From positions 124,001-188,000 of the forward strand of contig NZ_JAHCST010000012.1 of assembly GCF_018476525.1 (NCBI RefSeq): a stretch of 64,000 nucleotides of DNA, written 5' to 3'. The translations under genes were made by a program, and so were the position numbers. This document shows, piece by piece, positions 43,592 through 52,193 of this stretch (positions are counted from its first letter, which is position 1; each line of letters begins with the position of its first letter). The DNA is from Acrocarpospora catenulata. GTDB taxonomy: Bacteria; Actinomycetota; Actinomycetes; Streptosporangiales; Streptosporangiaceae. The notes beneath the pieces were generated by a model that saw nothing but the letters and a program-made list of their open reading frames with translations, had not been told where the DNA came from and ran no database searches.

Positions 43592-43666
43592 GGGCCCTCA
43601 GCACGGTTACGGCGTGATCGCCGATGTCGACGGGGATCTCCGGCGGCCGGGTCGTGCTGAGGGCCC
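43592..43666 (+). repeat. Perfect 14-bp inverted repeat with branched loop
   Basis: GGGCCCTCAGCACG (43592-43605) pairs with CGTGCTGAGGGCCC (43653-43666). The 47-nt loop contains GGCG-TGAT-CGCC and CCGG-CGG-CCGG stems, so a three-way junction can form. It lies 42 bp after the DNRLRE stop and could be its terminator or a mobile-element relic. The rest of 43667-44083 shows nothing I can name. Confidence 0.55.
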
Positions 43667-44083
43667 GGCGTCCGCCTGGTCGCCGTTGAGGAGTTCATGG
43701 CCTGGGCCACCAGACGGCCAGGGGAAACGGTGATGGCCGGCGAGCGGCAGATGATGTCACGCTCCGAGTGGGCGGTCGTTTCGGGATGAGCAGGGTGTGC
43801 CGTTCGCCGACTACGAGTTCTCGTGACCTGACACCGGACCGGCGGCAGCGGATCTCCACTCGGCTTCTCCGCAAGATCATCTGCTACTTGCCAACTTCGA
43901 TGACGCGTCCGGTAAGTAGTCACGGAGAGCTATCTGACAGTGCGCAGGTCACAGCGTCGGCCACTGTCATCTTCGCTGACGACAGACAACAGCGACTCAC
44001 GCTCGTCGGCGACCAGCTTCAACGCCGCTACACCGATTCCGCACGCGACAGAGACCCCGAAACACCAGACACCACCCGCGACG

Positions 44084-45127
44084 TCACAGGTCGGCGGCGT
44101 CCGCGTCGCCGACCCTGGCCTCCCGCATGGCCTCGCGCAGCAGGGGATGAGTGCGCATGGCCACCTCCAGTTCACCGGGGAGCTCGTCGCGGTAACGGCC
44201 CAGCGTGGTCAGATCGGAGTGGCCCAGAACGCGGCGGACGGCATCCATGTCGGTGCCGTCGGCCAGCAGGTGCGTGGCCGTGGTGTGCCGCAACCCGTGC
44301 GGAGTCACGGCACGCCGGTGCTCGGGATCGACCTTCGCCTGCACCCGATCGATCACCGCCTGCACATCACCACGGGCCAGCCGCCTGCCCCGCCACGACA
44401 GCAGCAGCGCCTTCTCCACCGTGGACGGCCGCGAAGCCAGGTACTCCACCAGCGCATCCGCCACATCACGGGGGAGCGGCACATCCCGCGTCCGCCCACC
44501 CTTACCGAAGATCCGCCAATACCGCACACCGTCGTTGGTGTAGAAATCCTCCACGTTCGCCCGCACCAGCTCCGACACCCGCGGCCCCAGCGTCGTCAGC
44601 AACAACACGATCAGCGCGTCCCGCACCTCCGTCCGCTGATCCCGCCGCCGCGACACCTCACCGGCGGCGGGGGAGCGGGCCGCACCGATCAACCCCTCCG
44701 CCTGCTCCCGGGTCAACGCCCGCCGCTGCGGCCGCAACCCACCCCGCTCCCGCGCCGTCACCGTCGCCGCCGCCATCGGATTCAACTGCACCCACCCCGC
44801 CAGCGCCGCATGCTTGAACATCGCCGACACCGACCGCCGGAACCGCGCCTGCGACGCCGCACTCTGCGTCAACGACCCGCCGGGGGAAGAGCGCCGCTCA
44901 TCCGGCTTACGCGCGAAGGCCAGCAACACCGCATCCACATCCTCGCCCGACAGATCATCCAAAACCCGATCCGCCCCCGCCAGCCGCGCAAAGGTCGCCA
45001 CATCCCGCGCATACACCTCACCGGTCGCCACCGACAGCCCACCCGTCACCGTCTTGGCACGCACCAGCTCCACATACCGGTCAACGGCCTCCTCCACGGT
45101 CACCCGATCAACCTCAGCCGGACGCAT
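44084..45127 (-). CDS. Tyrosine recombinase/integrase (XerC/D-like)
   Basis: The 347-residue recombinase has a SAM-like N-terminal DNA-binding domain (about 10-110) and the catalytic domain with LTTLGPRVSELVRANVEDF (Arg I), GKGGRTRDVPLP (Lys), PHGLRHTTATHLL (His-x-x-Arg), LGHSDLTTLGRYRDE (His and the nucleophile Tyr). It is complete. No phage or plasmid genes, tRNA or clear att repeats are nearby, so it may be a relic of an integrated element that brought the 37-45 kb region. TATCGT just upstream of the ATG and no Shine-Dalgarno suggest a leaderless transcript. Confidence 0.88.
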   Translation of the reverse strand: MRPAEVDRVTVEEAVDRYVELVRAKTVTGGLSVATGEVYARDVATFARLAGADRVLDDLSGEDVDAVLLAFARKPDERRSSPGGSLTQSAASQARFRRSVSAMFKHAALAGWVQLNPMAAATVTARERGGLRPQRRALTREQAEGLIGAARSPAAGEVSRRRDQRTEVRDALIVLLLTTLGPRVSELVRANVEDFYTNDGVRYWRIFGKGGRTRDVPLPRDVADALVEYLASRPSTVEKALLLSWRGRRLARGDVQAVIDRVQAKVDPEHRRAVTPHGLRHTTATHLLADGTDMDAVRRVLGHSDLTTLGRYRDELPGELEVAMRTHPLLREAMREARVGDADAADL

Positions 45128-45260
45128 GACCCGAGACGATAGCGGCCCCCACCGACATTTCCCGCCCCAAGATCAGATCGGGAACGATCATAGAAGTGAT
45201 CGCCAGACCCTTGGGACTGTCGACTCTGCTTGAGCACGGGCTGCGGACCTGTCGCAGCAA

Positions 45261-46079
45261 TCAGTGACCTCGTTCCCGGCCGAGGAAGCACGACAGGAGT
45301 CGCCTGAAGTCGTGCGGGTGCTCGAGCGCCGGCACGTGCCCGCATCGGCCGAGCACGTGCAGACGGACATCGGCCAGGTGTTCGAGCAGGGGCAGGGCTG
45401 CCGTCCCGAGCGGGGTGACCCGGTCCTCGGCGCCGTGGACGAGCAGCACGGGCGCGCGGACCCCTGCCAGCGTTTGCGCCGAGAGGGTGAGCTCCTCGGC
45501 CCAACGTGCCCTAGGTGGAGGGAACAACGACGCGTATGCGGCCGCCCCCGCTCGCATCGCAGCTGCACGGGCAGCGACGGCCGACTCGGTCACGAGCGCT
45601 TGGTCGAGGACGAGGCGACTCAACATGTCTCGTGCCCCGAGCGGGCCGGCGGGGGCGGCCCAGACCGCGTCGAGCTCGGCGGACAGCGGCGCCCCGGGGG
45701 CGCCCATCGTCGAGACCGCCACGACACGGGTGACCTGCCGGGGACGCGCGGCCGCCAACGCCAGCGCCACGGCACCGCCCATGGAGTGGCCCACCACGGC
45801 GTAGTACTCGACACCGAGAGCATCCATCAGGCCCGCGGCCTGCTCCGTCCACAGCCGGAGCCCACCCCTGGAGCCCGCCGGGACTGGTGTACGGCCGAAC
45901 CCCGCCTGGTCAGGAGCCACCAGGTGCCAGGACGTGCCCAGCGCCTGTGCCGTCGTCGCCCAGGCGCCGGATCCGGTCGTACCGGGTCCGGAGCCGTGCA
46001 GCATCAGCACCGCGGGCCCGGTGCCGCTCTCCAGGACGTGGACGGGGGAGCCGTCGACTGTGACGGTCCGAAGTGCCAT
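45261..46079 (-). CDS. Alpha/beta hydrolase (meta-cleavage hydrolase-like)
   Basis: The 272-residue protein has LMLHGSGPGTTGSGAW (oxyanion hole), nucleophile elbow VVGHSMGG, acid AEDRVTP and catalytic His GRCGHVPALEHP. The HGSGPG start resembles carbon-carbon hydrolases of aromatic meta-cleavage pathways, yet no ring-cleavage genes are near. A GTG directly in front of the ATG is an alternative start. It begins 23 bp after the PfpI-like gene and is probably co-transcribed with it and the GntR regulator. Confidence 0.85.
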   Translation of the reverse strand: MALRTVTVDGSPVHVLESGTGPAVLMLHGSGPGTTGSGAWATTAQALGTSWHLVAPDQAGFGRTPVPAGSRGGLRLWTEQAAGLMDALGVEYYAVVGHSMGGAVALALAAARPRQVTRVVAVSTMGAPGAPLSAELDAVWAAPAGPLGARDMLSRLVLDQALVTESAVAARAAAMRAGAAAYASLFPPPRARWAEELTLSAQTLAGVRAPVLLVHGAEDRVTPLGTAALPLLEHLADVRLHVLGRCGHVPALEHPHDFRRLLSCFLGRERGH

Positions 46080-46101
46080 CACCGGGACAGGCCAGGTGTG
46101 C

Positions 46102-46671
46102 TCATGCGGATGCGGAGTTGATGGACTTCGAGAACAGCTCCATCATCGCCCTGCCGAATTGCGGCATGTCGGGCCACCCGCGGCAGGAGACGAGGTTGCC
46201 GTCCACGACGTCGGGGGCGTCGATGACCGTCGCGCCCGCGTTCTCCATGTCGCCGGTGATGGGGGGGAAGCACGCCGTCTTCCGGCCCTTCAGCAGCCCG
46301 TACACCGCCGGCACCTGCGCGCCGTGGCATATCAGCGCGATCGGGAGGTCGCGCGCGAAGAAGTGCTCGGTGATGCGCCTGACGTCGGGGTCGACCCGGA
46401 TCCACTCGGGGGCGCGTCCCCCGGGGATGATGAGGGCGTCATAGCGCTCGACGTCGACCTCGGCCCAGGGCACGTCGACCGGCAGCTTCCGGCCGTTCTT
46501 CTCCACGTAGGCGTCGCAGTTGGGGTCGAACTCGTGGATGACCAGCTGAACGTCACGCATCGTCCGTGACGAGACGTCGACGTCCCAGCCGCCCTCCTGC
46601 ACGCGATAGTAGGGATACATGGTGTCGAGCTCCTCGGCGGCGTCGCCGGTCAGAAGCAGCGCTCTGGGCAC
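46102..46671 (-). CDS. DJ-1/PfpI family protein
   Basis: The 189-residue protein has the PfpI body: ALIIPGGRAPEWIR, then the nucleophile region IALICHGAQVPAVYGLLKGRKTACFP. The Cys in ICHGAQ with the preceding His-containing loop fits the DJ-1/PfpI catalytic site; members act as glyoxalases or hydratases, some as proteases. The GTG start at 46671 has AAGGAG six bases upstream. It lies between a GntR regulator and an alpha/beta hydrolase on one strand and may serve the same catabolic route as the transport operon across the divergent promoter. Confidence 0.86.
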   Translation of the reverse strand: MPRALLLTGDAAEELDTMYPYYRVQEGGWDVDVSSRTMRDVQLVIHEFDPNCDAYVEKNGRKLPVDVPWAEVDVERYDALIIPGGRAPEWIRVDPDVRRITEHFFARDLPIALICHGAQVPAVYGLLKGRKTACFPPITGDMENAGATVIDAPDVVDGNLVSCRGWPDMPQFGRAMMELFSKSINSASA

Positions 46672-46708
46672 CTACTTCTCCTTGCATCTGGGGCGGTGAG
46701 TTGGATCA

Positions 46709-46722
46709 AATCCGATCCGATT
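46709..46722. promoter_or_regulatory. Candidate GntR operator before the PfpI-hydrolase genes
   Basis: AATCCGATCCGATT is an AATCnGATCnGATT palindrome; it overlaps another, GGATC-6-GATCC (46703-46718). A related copy lies upstream of the GntR gene. Regulator assignment is inferred from neighbourhood. Confidence 0.4.
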
Positions 46723-46752
46723 GAGTTAGCATTCCTCGGTCCAGCCCGCCCG

Positions 46753-47496
46753 TCAAGCCTCTACCGCCATTCCGTCCGCGCCCTTGGCCTCGTCGAACAA
46801 TCGCCGGAACCGCTCGCCGGACCGCAGGATGTGCCGACGCATGGCATAGGCGGCGGCGTCGGGATCACGGGCGGCGATCGCGGCCAGAACTTCTTCGTGC
46901 TCGGCCATGGCCAAGTGAGTGACCTGGGTGTCGTGGTGCAGCCGGAACAGGTGCACGTGCGTGTGCAGGCGAGCGAGCGCTTCGCGGATGACCTGGTTCT
47001 CCGCGCTCAGGGCGACGAGATCGTGAAAAGCGGCGTCGCGTAGCCCGAAGGCGCCATAGGCCATGGGCCCGGTGCCCCCCTCCAGCTCCGCCATCTCCTC
47101 CAGCAGTCGTCGCAGACCGGCCACCTGCTTGGAGGATGCGCGTTCGGCGGATCTGCGCGCCGCTGCCGGCTCCAGGAGCAGGCGGAGCTCAAGCATGTCC
47201 TCGAATCGTTGACGGGTGATTTGGGGGGGAATGCGATAGCCGGCATGGGGCACACGCACGACCAGGCCCTCGGCCTCCATGCGGTTCAGCGCGTCTCGGA
47301 TCGGCGTCTGCGAGACCCCCAGCTCTCGCGCCAGGACGTCGATCGTGACGCGGGAGCCAGGCTCGATCCGTAGCGACATCAGCTGTCCGAGCAGCGTGTC
47401 GTACACCTCGTCGGCAAGGCGGCCGCGAGATCTTCCCGGCGGCATTCCGCCCGTCATGGCCCCACGGCGCCGCGCGATCATCGTTTCGTCGTCCAT
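46753..47496 (-). CDS. GntR family regulator, FCD (FadR) subfamily
   Basis: The 247-residue protein has the GntR winged helix (ADEVYDTLLGQLMSLRIEPGSRVTIDVLARELGVSQTPIRDALNRMEAEGLV) and an all-helical FCD domain with metal-site histidines (FHDLVALSAENQ, HTHVHLFRLHH, EHEEVLAAIAARD, RRHILRSGERF). It is divergent from the transport and dehydrogenase operon and upstream of the PfpI-hydrolase pair, so it most likely controls both by sensing a carboxylic acid intermediate. The ATG at 47496 has AAAGGA upstream. Confidence 0.9.
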   Translation of the reverse strand: MDDETMIARRRGAMTGGMPPGRSRGRLADEVYDTLLGQLMSLRIEPGSRVTIDVLARELGVSQTPIRDALNRMEAEGLVVRVPHAGYRIPPQITRQRFEDMLELRLLLEPAAARRSAERASSKQVAGLRRLLEEMAELEGGTGPMAYGAFGLRDAAFHDLVALSAENQVIREALARLHTHVHLFRLHHDTQVTHLAMAEHEEVLAAIAARDPDAAAYAMRRHILRSGERFRRLFDEAKGADGMAVEA

Positions 47497-47574
47497 CGTG
47501 ACGTGAGGTCCTTTCTTGCGTCTTCGGGAACCTGTTGACATCGGTCGCAACGCTGCGGGATGTTGACGCCCCCA

Positions 47575-47588
47575 CATCAGATCGTATA
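47575..47588. promoter_or_regulatory. Second candidate GntR operator
   Basis: CATCAGATCGTATA shares the ATCnGATCn(G/T)AT pattern with the site at 46709-46722 and sits between the divergent GntR gene and the transport operon. Confidence 0.35.
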
Positions 47589-47669
47589 GGAAAGGTGGCG
47601 GATGCCAGCCATCCTTCACCCATCGGGGAACCGCCCGCCATCGCTCCGCTTCGTTCAGTTGGAGCTCCC

Positions 47670-47732
47670 ATGAGCATGCTCGACGTCCTACTCGACTGCC
47701 TGAAGCCCCATTACGTCGCGGCGTACTCGTGA
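47670..47732 (+). CDS. Possible 20-residue leader ORF before the transport operon
   Basis: ATG at 47670 with GGAG five bases upstream opens a 20-codon frame (MSMLDVLLDCLKPHYVAAYS) that ends 114 bp before the solute-binding protein start. Nothing else is coding in the 350-bp spacer. It could be a leader peptide or chance. Confidence 0.3.
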   Translation: MSMLDVLLDCLKPHYVAAYS

Positions 47733-47846
47733 CGCCGGTCCGCGGGTCAGCCCTGCGACAGCCGGCAACACGCCTGAACCCAGCAACTGCTCGGCGAAGC
47801 ACGCAGCAAGGCTACAAAAGTCCCCACCCAGAAAGCAGGCAAGAAG

Positions 47847-49268
47847 ATGCGGTATCCAAAGCGAATAGGACGACTGTCCGTTCCCGGTCGAAAGGTGCAG
47901 CTGGCGACCGCGGCCATGTTGGTGGCCACGACCGTGGCGGCTTGCGGCGGCGGCCAGGACGGCGCGAGCGCCCCCAAGGCACCGGCGACCATCCCGGAGC
48001 TCACCAAGGACCCGCTGACCCTCAGCTTCATCTGGTTCGAGTGGCCCCCCGCCCAGGCGCTGGAAGCCTTCGCGAACGCGGAGTACACCAAAGAGCGGCC
48101 GAACGTGACCATCAAGGTCAACACCGTGCCGAACGCGAACTGGCACGACGCGATATTCACCCAGTTCGCAGCGCACAAGACCGACTTCGACATCCCGATC
48201 CTGGACTCGCAGCACATCGGCGAGGCCGTGACGAACGGCAACATCCTCGACATCACCGACTTCGTCAAGCAGAACATCGACGTCAATGCCTACAACCCGT
48301 ACCTCCTGGCGGCCTACGGCCAGTTCCCCCAGGCGGAGACCGGGAAGCGCGACGAAAACGCCAGCCTGTACGGACTGCCGCTGCTCGGCGACACCTGGAC
48401 GATGATCTACCGCAAGGACCTGATCGGCGACAAGCCACCGCAGACCTGGGACGAGATGATCGCAGCCGCCGCGAAGTGCCAGGCGGACAACCCCGGCGTC
48501 AGCGGGCTGGCCTTCCACCAGGCCAACGGCTCCGACGCCGCGGCCGTAACCTACAACACGGTCAACGGCGTCTACGGCGGCAACCTCTGGGACCCCAAGT
48601 CGCGCAAGATCGAGGGCGTCCTCAACGACGCTGCGGGCCAGGAGGCGATGGACGTCCTGGTCAACAAGATGAAGCCGCTGACCGCCACGGGCTCAGGCAA
48701 CTGGTTCATCGACGAGGTGAACGCGGCGGTCGCCCAGGGCAAGGCATGCATCGCGTTCAACTGGATCGCCGCGAGCGGCGGCCTGCTCGACCCGAAGCAG
48801 TCGACACTCGGCACCACGCGGGAGGAGATTCTCGGCAAGCTGGGTTTTGCCACCCTGCCGAGCCAGAAGACGAACCTGGTGCCTCTCGGCGGCATGGGGA
48901 TGCACGTGTCGGCCTACTCCTCCGAGGCGAACCAGGCGGAGGCCCTGAACTTCATGAAGTGGTTCCAGCAGGCTGACATCCAGAAGAAGTGGGCCGCGGC
49001 CGGTGGCGTGCCTTCGCGTACGGACGCCCTGGAGTCGCCCGAGTTCCTCAATGCCGGGCCGTTCAACAAGGTGTACGCCGACTCGGTTCCGCGGATGCGG
49101 GACATGTGGAATGTGCCCGAGTACGCGCGCCTCGTCGACATTGAGAACACCAACGTGAACGCGGCTCTCAACGGTGCGAAGACGCCGAAGGACGCGCTCA
49201 ACGACATCGCCAAGGAGCAGCAGGCCGTGCTCGACTCCAGCGGCAGCAAGGGCGGCGGCGGGCTGTGA
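47847..49268 (+). CDS. ABC transporter solute-binding lipoprotein (family 1)
   Basis: The 473-residue lipoprotein has a basic signal peptide ending in lipobox VAAC followed by GGGQDG. The body is an extracellular solute-binding protein family 1 fold, with LSFIWFEWPPAQALEAF, LPLLGDTWTMIYRKDLIGDKPPQTWDEM and MHVSAYSSEANQAEALNFMKWF. It would capture a sugar or polyol outside the membrane and hand it to the two permeases encoded next. The permease start overlaps its stop (GTGA). Confidence 0.9.
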   Translation: MRYPKRIGRLSVPGRKVQLATAAMLVATTVAACGGGQDGASAPKAPATIPELTKDPLTLSFIWFEWPPAQALEAFANAEYTKERPNVTIKVNTVPNANWHDAIFTQFAAHKTDFDIPILDSQHIGEAVTNGNILDITDFVKQNIDVNAYNPYLLAAYGQFPQAETGKRDENASLYGLPLLGDTWTMIYRKDLIGDKPPQTWDEMIAAAAKCQADNPGVSGLAFHQANGSDAAAVTYNTVNGVYGGNLWDPKSRKIEGVLNDAAGQEAMDVLVNKMKPLTATGSGNWFIDEVNAAVAQGKACIAFNWIAASGGLLDPKQSTLGTTREEILGKLGFATLPSQKTNLVPLGGMGMHVSAYSSEANQAEALNFMKWFQQADIQKKWAAAGGVPSRTDALESPEFLNAGPFNKVYADSVPRMRDMWNVPEYARLVDIENTNVNAALNGAKTPKDALNDIAKEQQAVLDSSGSKGGGGL

Positions 49269-50215
49269 GTGACCCCGTCCCTCTGACGACCGACCACCCC
49301 GGGCAGGTGGCGTCCGCGACGCCGCCTGAACCGGGCTGGTCCCGCCGCTTGAGCGACCGCTGGCTCACTGTGGCATTCATTTCCCCCGCGTTGCTGCTGT
49401 TGCTCGCAATGTCGGTGTTCCCGTTGTTGTGGGCGTTGTACCTGTCTTTCACCGACTACTCGGCCACCCGCGGGGGGTCCGCCCATTTCGTCTGGTTCGA
49501 GAACTACACCGCCATCCTGACTTCGGCGCAGGTCCACCTGAGGGCCTTCACGACGTTGATCTACGTGGTCGGCGCGGTCACCCTGCAGACCGTGCTCGGT
49601 TTCACCATCGCCTACCTGATCTCCCGGCGCACGCACGGGCGAGGACTGCTGACCACTCTGTTCCTGGTTCCGATGATGCTGTCGCCGGTCGTGGTCGGGC
49701 TGTTCTGGCGATTCATGCTCGACGCGCAATTCGGCGTGATCAACAGCATGCTCGGCTCGATCGGCCTGGGGCAGGTGGAGTGGCTCACCCGGCAGCAAAC
49801 GGCATTGATTTCCCTGATCGTGGTCGACACCTGGCAATGGACGCCGTTCATCATGCTCATCGCACTTGCCGGCCTTACCGCGGTCCCCAAGTACTTGTAC
49901 GAGGCCGCCTCGATCGACCGGGCGTCCGAGTGGTTCCGGTTCCGCACCATCACTCTTCCGCTGGTGTGGCCGCTGCTCCTCATTGCCGTGTTGTTCAGGG
50001 CCATCGAGGCCTTCCGGCTGTTCGAGCTCGTCTACATCCTCACCAGCGGAGGGCCGGGGGTCTCCACCGAGACGTTGTCGTTCCACGTCTACAAGGTCGC
50101 GTTCCTGGGCTTCAACACCGGAACCGCCTCAGCGTACGGGATCCTCATGGTCCTCATCGTCATCGTCCTCACGCAGCTCTACCTGCGCTACCTAAACAAG
50201 CTCAAGGAGGACTGA
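49265..50215 (+). CDS. ABC sugar-type transporter permease 1 (MalF/UgpA-like)
   Basis: The 316-residue permease has six helices and the EAA loop YLYEAASIDRASEWFRFRTITLPL that docks the ATPase. The first helix, LLLLLAMSVFPLLWALYLSFTDY, is typical of MalF/UgpA proteins. The GTG start overlaps the stop of the binding-protein gene and its own stop overlaps the next ATG by one base (TGATG), so the operon is translationally coupled. Confidence 0.9.
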   Translation: MSDPVPLTTDHPGQVASATPPEPGWSRRLSDRWLTVAFISPALLLLLAMSVFPLLWALYLSFTDYSATRGGSAHFVWFENYTAILTSAQVHLRAFTTLIYVVGAVTLQTVLGFTIAYLISRRTHGRGLLTTLFLVPMMLSPVVVGLFWRFMLDAQFGVINSMLGSIGLGQVEWLTRQQTALISLIVVDTWQWTPFIMLIALAGLTAVPKYLYEAASIDRASEWFRFRTITLPLVWPLLLIAVLFRAIEAFRLFELVYILTSGGPGVSTETLSFHVYKVAFLGFNTGTASAYGILMVLIVIVLTQLYLRYLNKLKED

Positions 50216-51126
50216 TGGCCGTCTCCGTCGACGAGGCCGCGTCCACCGGTCCTGTCCGGGATCGCACGCCCCGCGCGCGCCGCTTCGGCGGCCGGGGCCG
50301 CTCCGTGCTGGAGGTCGCGCTGCTGACCGTGCTGGCCGTCGTGATGCTCTTTCCGGTGCTGTGGATGATCGAGACGTCCATCAAGGAGAACCGGGACGTC
50401 TACGCCATCCCGGCCAAGTTCTTCGACTTCAAGGTCACTCTGGACCATTTCAAGGACGTGTTCTTCTCCTCCGGCGGCGGTCGCTCGTCCCTGTCCGTCT
50501 CGTTCCTCAACTCCGTCGTGGTCGCCGGGATCTCCACGGTGCTGGCCACCGTGCTGGGAGTCCCGGCGGCCTGGGCCTACTCACGCTTCGCCGTGAAGGC
50601 CAAGAAGGACCAACTGTTCTTCATCCTGTCCACCCGCTTCATGCCGCCCGTGGTGGTCGTGATCCCGATCTTCCTCATGTACCGCCAACTCGGACTCATC
50701 GACACCAAGCTCGGCCTGATCCTCATCTACACCGCGTTCAACGTCCCGTTCACGATCTGGATGATGAAGGGGTTCGTCGACGAGGTGCCCGCAGAGTACG
50801 AGGACGCCGCCATGCTCGACGGCTACACCCGCTTGCAGGCGTTCCGGCGATTCACCCTTCCCCTGCTCCTGCCCGGCATCGCCGCGACAGCCGTCTTCGC
50901 ACTCATCTTCTCGTGGAACGAGTTCGTGTTCGCCATCTTCCTTACCTCCGGCGACAGCGTGCGGACGGCCCCACCCGCCATCGCCGGCCTCATTGGTGGA
51001 ACCACCGTGGACTGGGGTCTCGTGGCCGCCGCCTCCGTAGTATTCGCCCTACCGGTACTCGTCTTCGCCTACCTGGTGCGCAAGCACCTCATCGCCGGTG
51101 TGACGCTCGGGGCGGTGCGACGCTGA
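50215..51126 (+). CDS. ABC sugar-type transporter permease 2 (MalG/UgpE-like)
   Basis: The 303-residue permease has six helices and the EAA loop EYEDAAMLDGYTRLQAFRRFTLPLLLPG, as in MalG/UgpE/LacG-type subunits. The motif FLNSVVVAGISTVLATVLGVPAAWAYSRF is typical. It pairs with permease 1 to form the channel. GAGG precedes the ATG and the next gene starts inside its stop codon (TGATG). Confidence 0.9.
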   Translation: MAVSVDEAASTGPVRDRTPRARRFGGRGRSVLEVALLTVLAVVMLFPVLWMIETSIKENRDVYAIPAKFFDFKVTLDHFKDVFFSSGGGRSSLSVSFLNSVVVAGISTVLATVLGVPAAWAYSRFAVKAKKDQLFFILSTRFMPPVVVVIPIFLMYRQLGLIDTKLGLILIYTAFNVPFTIWMMKGFVDEVPAEYEDAAMLDGYTRLQAFRRFTLPLLLPGIAATAVFALIFSWNEFVFAIFLTSGDSVRTAPPAIAGLIGGTTVDWGLVAAASVVFALPVLVFAYLVRKHLIAGVTLGAVRR

Positions 51127-52193
51127 TGGCGGGCATCGAGGTGACCGCCCTGCACAAGCGCTACCCGGACGGGACGGTCGCAGTTGATCACGTAGACCTG
51201 TCCATCGGCGACGGCGAGCTGTTCGTGATGCTCGGCCCTTCGGGTTGCGGCAAGACGACCACGCTGCGGGCCATAGCCGGCCTGGAGAGGCAGACGACGG
51301 GCGACATCCGCATCGGCGACACGCTGGTCAACGACCTGCCGCCCGCCGAGCGCGACATCGCCATGGTGTTCCAGTTCTACGCTCTCTACCCGCATCTGAA
51401 AACCCGCGACAACCTGGCGTTCCCACTGCGGGCCGAGGGACTGCCCAAGACGGAGGTGCACGAGCGGGTCGACGAGGCCGCCCGGCTGATGCGGCTTGGT
51501 CCGCTCCTGGACCGGCGACCGCACCGGCTGTCCGGCGGGGAGCAGCAGCGCGTCGCGCTTGCTCGCGCCCTGGTGCGACGACCGCGCGCATTCCTCATGG
51601 ACGAACCTCTCACCAATCTGGACGCGGAGCTGAGGGCGGACATGCGCACGGAGATCAAGCACCTGCAGGGGGAGCTGGGGACGACGATGGTCTACGTCAC
51701 CCACGACCAAGTCGAGGCGATGTCGCTCGGTCACAGAATCGCCATCCTCAACAAGGGCCGCGTCGAGCAGATCGGCACGCCGCTGGAAGTCTACGACCGT
51801 CCGGCGAGTCTTTTCTGCGCCGCGTTCATCGGCTCCCCGCCGATGAACCTGATTGAGGTGGAGGTGGCCGACGGGAAGCTGCGCAGTAAGAGCGGCCTGG
51901 TCCTCACGCCACCGCCGAACCTGCCGCGCGACCGTGGCCTGGTCGCAGGCGTCCGGCCGGAGGCGCTGGAAGTCACAGAACCAGGGGCGGAAGGTTCGGT
52001 CCCGGCCCGCGTGGTCTCGGCGGAGTGGCTGGGCGACGAAATCATCTACGTGGTCGACCACGACGGCCGGCGCGACGTACGGGTTCGGATGCCGCCGACT
52101 GTCCGTTTCGCCGCCGACGCACCGGTCGGGCTGCGGCACACCGGTGGGCCCCCGCCGGTCTACGACGTGAGCACGGAAGAGCTGGTGGCCTGA
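51126..52193 (+). CDS. ABC transporter ATPase 1 (UgpC/MalK-like)
   Basis: The 355-residue ATPase has Walker A GPSGCGKTT, Q-loop MVFQFYALYPH, signature LSGGEQQRVALARAL, Walker B AFLMDEPLTNLD and H-loop VYVTHDQVEAMS, followed by an OB-type regulatory domain. It overlaps the permease gene before and the second ATPase gene after by one base each. The presence of a second, different ATPase next door suggests an asymmetric ATPase heterodimer. Confidence 0.9.
   Translation: MAGIEVTALHKRYPDGTVAVDHVDLSIGDGELFVMLGPSGCGKTTTLRAIAGLERQTTGDIRIGDTLVNDLPPAERDIAMVFQFYALYPHLKTRDNLAFPLRAEGLPKTEVHERVDEAARLMRLGPLLDRRPHRLSGGEQQRVALARALVRRPRAFLMDEPLTNLDAELRADMRTEIKHLQGELGTTMVYVTHDQVEAMSLGHRIAILNKGRVEQIGTPLEVYDRPASLFCAAFIGSPPMNLIEVEVADGKLRSKSGLVLTPPPNLPRDRGLVAGVRPEALEVTEPGAEGSVPARVVSAEWLGDEIIYVVDHDGRRDVRVRMPPTVRFAADAPVGLRHTGGPPPVYDVSTEELVA

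Noticed and set aside
43015-43923. 302-codon frame antisense to the DNRLRE gene
   Set aside because: Arg/Pro/Ser-rich shadow frame without domains; the sense frame has signal peptide and clear domains.
44084-45200. Attachment-site repeats or a tRNA target for the recombinase
   Set aside because: I found no tRNA-like sequence and no convincing direct repeat flanking the region within the window.
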